From Streptomyces rubrogriseus (GTDB lineage Bacteria; Actinomycetota; Actinomycetes; Streptomycetales; Streptomycetaceae), in contig NZ_CP116256.1 in the NCBI RefSeq assembly GCF_027947575.1, positions 2,790,001-2,854,000 on the forward strand: DNA of 64,000 bases. Reading direction: 5' to 3'. Shown piece by piece: positions 61,733 through 64,000 of the stretch. Position numbers and translations under genes: made by a program. The notes below the pieces were generated by a model, which was not told the origin of the DNA, did not search any database, and saw only the letters and a list, made by a program, of their open reading frames with translations. Numbering within the stretch: position 1 is the first letter of the stretch; every line of letters begins with the position of its first letter.

Positions 61733-62136
61733 AAGCCGACCTTCAGGACCGCCAGTACGACATCGCGGACGTCCTCACAGGGCGGCGGTCGTGGCGGTGG
61801 CTGCGGGTGCTCATCGAGCACCTGCCGCCCGAATCACACACCATGACCGCCCTCCGCAACGAGCTCACGCCGGAGCAGTTGGCGGCCCAGGCGGACAAGG
61901 GTGAGCCGGAGAAGGCTCCCTGGTCGCAGCAGGAGCAACTCCTCGCCGCCGCGGTGGACGCGGTACGCCGCCTGGAGTGGACGCTGATCTGCCTGAACGT
62001 CGACAAGAAGTCGAAGCGGCCGGATCCACCGGAGCCGATGCGCCGGCCCGGGGCGGGGCCGCGGAAGAAGAAGGCCACGCTCACGAAGACGTCGGCAAAC
62101 ACCCTGTTCGAGCTGCTGCAAGGGGGCGCCGCATAG
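61304..62136 (+). CDS. tail assembly chaperone, -1 frameshift product
   Basis: The 277-residue fusion shares 128 residues with the short product, then continues in the -1 frame (VQGTVAIWRTHPEAVEADLQ, DVLTGRRSWRWLRVLIEHLP) to TGA 62134-62136. The longer form is needed for tail assembly in most siphoviruses. The -1 frame alone has no good start of its own. Confidence 0.82.
61681..61687 (+). promoter_or_regulatory. -1 ribosomal frameshift site G GGA AAG
   Basis: In the 0 frame the codons read CTG GGA AAG, so GGGAAAG is a proper X XXY YYZ slippery heptamer. After a -1 slip the reading continues GTC CAG GGG into the downstream frame. It lies 45 bases before the 0-frame stop at 61730-61732, as expected. 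Confidence 0.85.
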
Positions 62137-62158
62137 GGGCGCTGGGAGGAGGCTCCTG

Positions 62159-64000
62159 GTGCCTGCCATCTCCGTTGGCTCCGTCGAAGTCGATGTTCTG
62201 CCCAACGCGACTGGTATCACCCGGCGGATGCAGCGGGCCGTCTTGCCTGCCGCGAATGAGGTGGGCGAGGAAGTCGGCCGCGTCATGGGCCGGTACATCT
62301 CCTCCGGGATCGCTGACGCGGTACGGGACGGCGTCCGGAACGGCGCCCGCGCCGCCCAACCGGCGGCCACCAGGGGCGGGCAGCAGGCGGGCGGCGCGTT
62401 CGCCCGGTCTCTGAAGGCCCGGCTTGAGGCCGCGTTCCGCAGCATGCCCAAGTTGAACGTCGGCCTGAACGACACGGGCGTCGACGCGGACCTGGCCCGG
62501 CTGCGGGCCAAGCTGGAATCCCTGGCCGGCAAGACCATCGGTATCGACATCGATGCAGAGACGGCCCGTGCCCAGGCTGCGGACATCGAGGAGCGGTTGC
62601 GCCGGATCGGCGCCGCACACCCCAACGTCGCCGTGCGCGCGGACACTGCGGCGGCTATCGCCCAGCTGAAGCTGTTGCGGGAGCAGATCGACGAGGTCAG
62701 CCGCGATCCGGCACACATTCGTGTGGAGACGGACGGCACTCTCGGCACGAAGCTGCGCGCCGCGGTACAGCAGGCTGAGGCGTCTCTCCCGAACGTCAAC
62801 ATCGGCGCTGACACCACTCCGGCGCAGGTTGAGATCGCCCGGCTGCGTGCCCAGTTGACGTCGCTGCGGGACGCCAGGATCGGCATCGACATTGACGCTG
62901 CGACGGCCATGTCGCGGCTGGAGGAGGTACAAGCCCGACTGCAGCGGCTGTCTGCGTCGGATGCCGACGTCGCTGTCCGTGTGGATGCTGGGGCTGCCGC
63001 AGCTCAGCTTGCCGCACTGCAGGTGCAGGTGAGCCGCCTGGATGGGCGCACGGCCCGCATCGACATCGACACGAGCTCGGCGGCATCGCGCATGCAGATG
63101 CTGATCACCGCGGCGGTCGCTCTGGGTCCGGCGCTGTTGCCGGTGCTGCCGGTGGCGGCGGCTGGTTTGGGTGCGATCGCGGCGGCGGCGACGGCTGCGG
63201 CGGTGGGTGTCGGTTCGATCGCTCTGGTGGCGGTGCCTGCGTTCATGCAGATGGGCAAGGTCATGCAGGCGCAGAAGGCCGCCCAGGATGCATCGACGCA
63301 GGCATCACTGCAGGGTGGCCAGGCCGCGTCGCAGGGCGCGCAGAAGGCGCTGCAGATGGCGGGCGCCCAGCAGTCGCTGGCGACGGCGCACCGCAACGCT
63401 GCCCGGCAGATCGCGCAGGCGGAACAGGGCGTGTCTGATGCGGTCCGTACCGCTGCGGAGGCCAACGAGCGGGCCGCCGACCAGGTCAAGCAGGCCAAGC
63501 AGTCGCTGGCGGACGCGGTGCAGCAGGCCGCGGACCGGCAGCGGCAGGCCGCCGAGCAGGTGGCGACAGCCGAGGAGTCCCTCGCGGACGCCCAGCGGGA
63601 CGCTGTCCGGGCTCAGGACGATTTGAGTCAGGCCCGCCGGGAGGCGGCGCAGGATCTCGCCGACATGGAGTCGCGGCTGGCGAACGCGAAACTGTCGGAG
63701 CGGGACGCGACACTGGCCGTGCAGGAGGCGGAGCAGAAACTCCGCGCCGTACAGGCCGCGGGCGCCAACGCCTCCGAGCTGGACCGACAGCGCGCCCAGC
63801 TCGCCTACGACCAGGCCGTGCAGCGGCTCAAGGACCAGACGGCCGAGACGAAGGATCTGGCTGCGGAGAAGCAGGCCGCGGACAAGGCCGGCGTGGACGG
63901 GTCGGAGCGGGTCCGGGATGCGCAGGAGCGGCTGCAGGACGCGGAGAAGCGGGTTGGCGACCAGCAGAAAGCGCTGACCAAGGCTCGCCAGGATGCGGCC
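62159..64000 (+). CDS. tape measure protein (partial)
   Basis: GTG 62159 after GGGAGGAGG. The open frame runs off the window's right edge after 614 codons. PAISVGSVEVDVLPNATGIT then repeated blocks such as KTIGIDIDAETARAQAADIE and DARIGIDIDAATAMSRLEEV are common in tape measure proteins, followed by hydrophobic spans (about 320-365, VALGPALLPVLPVAAAGLGA) and a very long alanine/glutamine-rich coiled coil. It sets tail length and passes DNA into the cell. Confidence 0.88.
   Translation, partial: MPAISVGSVEVDVLPNATGITRRMQRAVLPAANEVGEEVGRVMGRYISSGIADAVRDGVRNGARAAQPAATRGGQQAGGAFARSLKARLEAAFRSMPKLNVGLNDTGVDADLARLRAKLESLAGKTIGIDIDAETARAQAADIEERLRRIGAAHPNVAVRADTAAAIAQLKLLREQIDEVSRDPAHIRVETDGTLGTKLRAAVQQAEASLPNVNIGADTTPAQVEIARLRAQLTSLRDARIGIDIDAATAMSRLEEVQARLQRLSASDADVAVRVDAGAAAAQLAALQVQVSRLDGRTARIDIDTSSAASRMQMLITAAVALGPALLPVLPVAAAGLGAIAAAATAAAVGVGSIALVAVPAFMQMGKVMQAQKAAQDASTQASLQGGQAASQGAQKALQMAGAQQSLATAHRNAARQIAQAEQGVSDAVRTAAEANERAADQVKQAKQSLADAVQQAADRQRQAAEQVATAEESLADAQRDAVRAQDDLSQARREAAQDLADMESRLANAKLSERDATLAVQEAEQKLRAVQAAGANASELDRQRAQLAYDQAVQRLKDQTAETKDLAAEKQAADKAGVDGSERVRDAQERLQDAEKRVGDQQKALTKARQDAA

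Noticed and set aside
1..64000. CRISPR arrays, insertion sequences, integrase, attachment sites
   Set aside because: I saw no regular repeat-spacer array, no transposase-like gene with ends, and no integrase-like motif in the window.

Overview
The window looks like the genome, or a large contiguous part, of a tailed siphovirus (HK97-fold capsid, non-contractile tail) that infects Streptomyces or a close relative. The DNA is very GC-rich and GTG starts are common. Genes are packed with ATGA or GTGA stop/start overlaps. Many products resemble families typical of Streptomyces and its phages or plasmids (DUF6221-like, DUF6197-like, DUF4236-like, DUF2637-like, Nudix, RapZ C-terminal). I see no integrase, lysis gene or tRNA in this stretch, so lifestyle is not settled by it.

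Layout. (1) 1-8774: rightward early operon of small genes, then a sliding clamp (3091-4218), a RecE-type PD-(D/E)XK nuclease with a RecT-type annealing protein (4651-6359), and HTH proteins. (2) 8985-9266: a leftward Phd-like antitoxin, divergent from the replication block. (3) 9425-15710: replication initiator with an internal iteron-like array, DnaC-type loader, PAPS-reductase-like protein, DnaB helicase and a C5-cytosine methyltransferase. (4) 15770-21223: small accessory genes, LuxR-like and XRE-like regulators, a reading frame broken by TGA, a leftward membrane protein and a GNAT-like protein. (5) 21271-23204: leftward block with an HTH protein, an HTH-Nudix protein and a Nudix hydrolase. 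(6) 23412-27065: small genes, a RapZ C-terminal-domain protein and two related structured RNA elements. (7) 26868-32535: a module like those of Streptomyces conjugative plasmids/AICEs: DUF4236, DUF2637 membrane protein, GIY-YIG-like protein, secreted/membrane protein, FtsK/TraB-like translocase, and a non-coding stretch with phased repeats. (8) 32560-38720: small accessory genes around a divergent operator region at 34.77-34.84 kb.

(9) 38742-43115: apparent late promoter and a duplicated three-gene tail-fibre cassette. (10) 43130-46135: glycan-type enzymes (glycosyltransferase, SAM methyltransferase, NAD-dependent epimerase). (11) 46157-51777: small zinc-binding proteins, two HNH proteins, a stand-alone primase/polymerase-like domain. 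(12) 51859-64000: packaging and virion genes in canonical order: small and large terminase, portal, MuF-like protein, scaffold, capsid, a second glycosyltransferase, head-tail connectors, tail terminator, tail tube, tail chaperones with a -1 frameshift, and the start of the tape measure gene, which runs off the end.

How it fits together. Initiator, loader, helicase and clamp would drive phage DNA synthesis and RecE/RecT its recombination. Methyltransferase and PAPS-like enzyme may modify DNA. The conjugation-like module is the most unusual part because it sits inside an otherwise complete phage gene order. The two glycosyltransferases, each placed by virion genes, suggest the particle is decorated with sugars. 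Names come from motif recognition by eye; no database search was possible.
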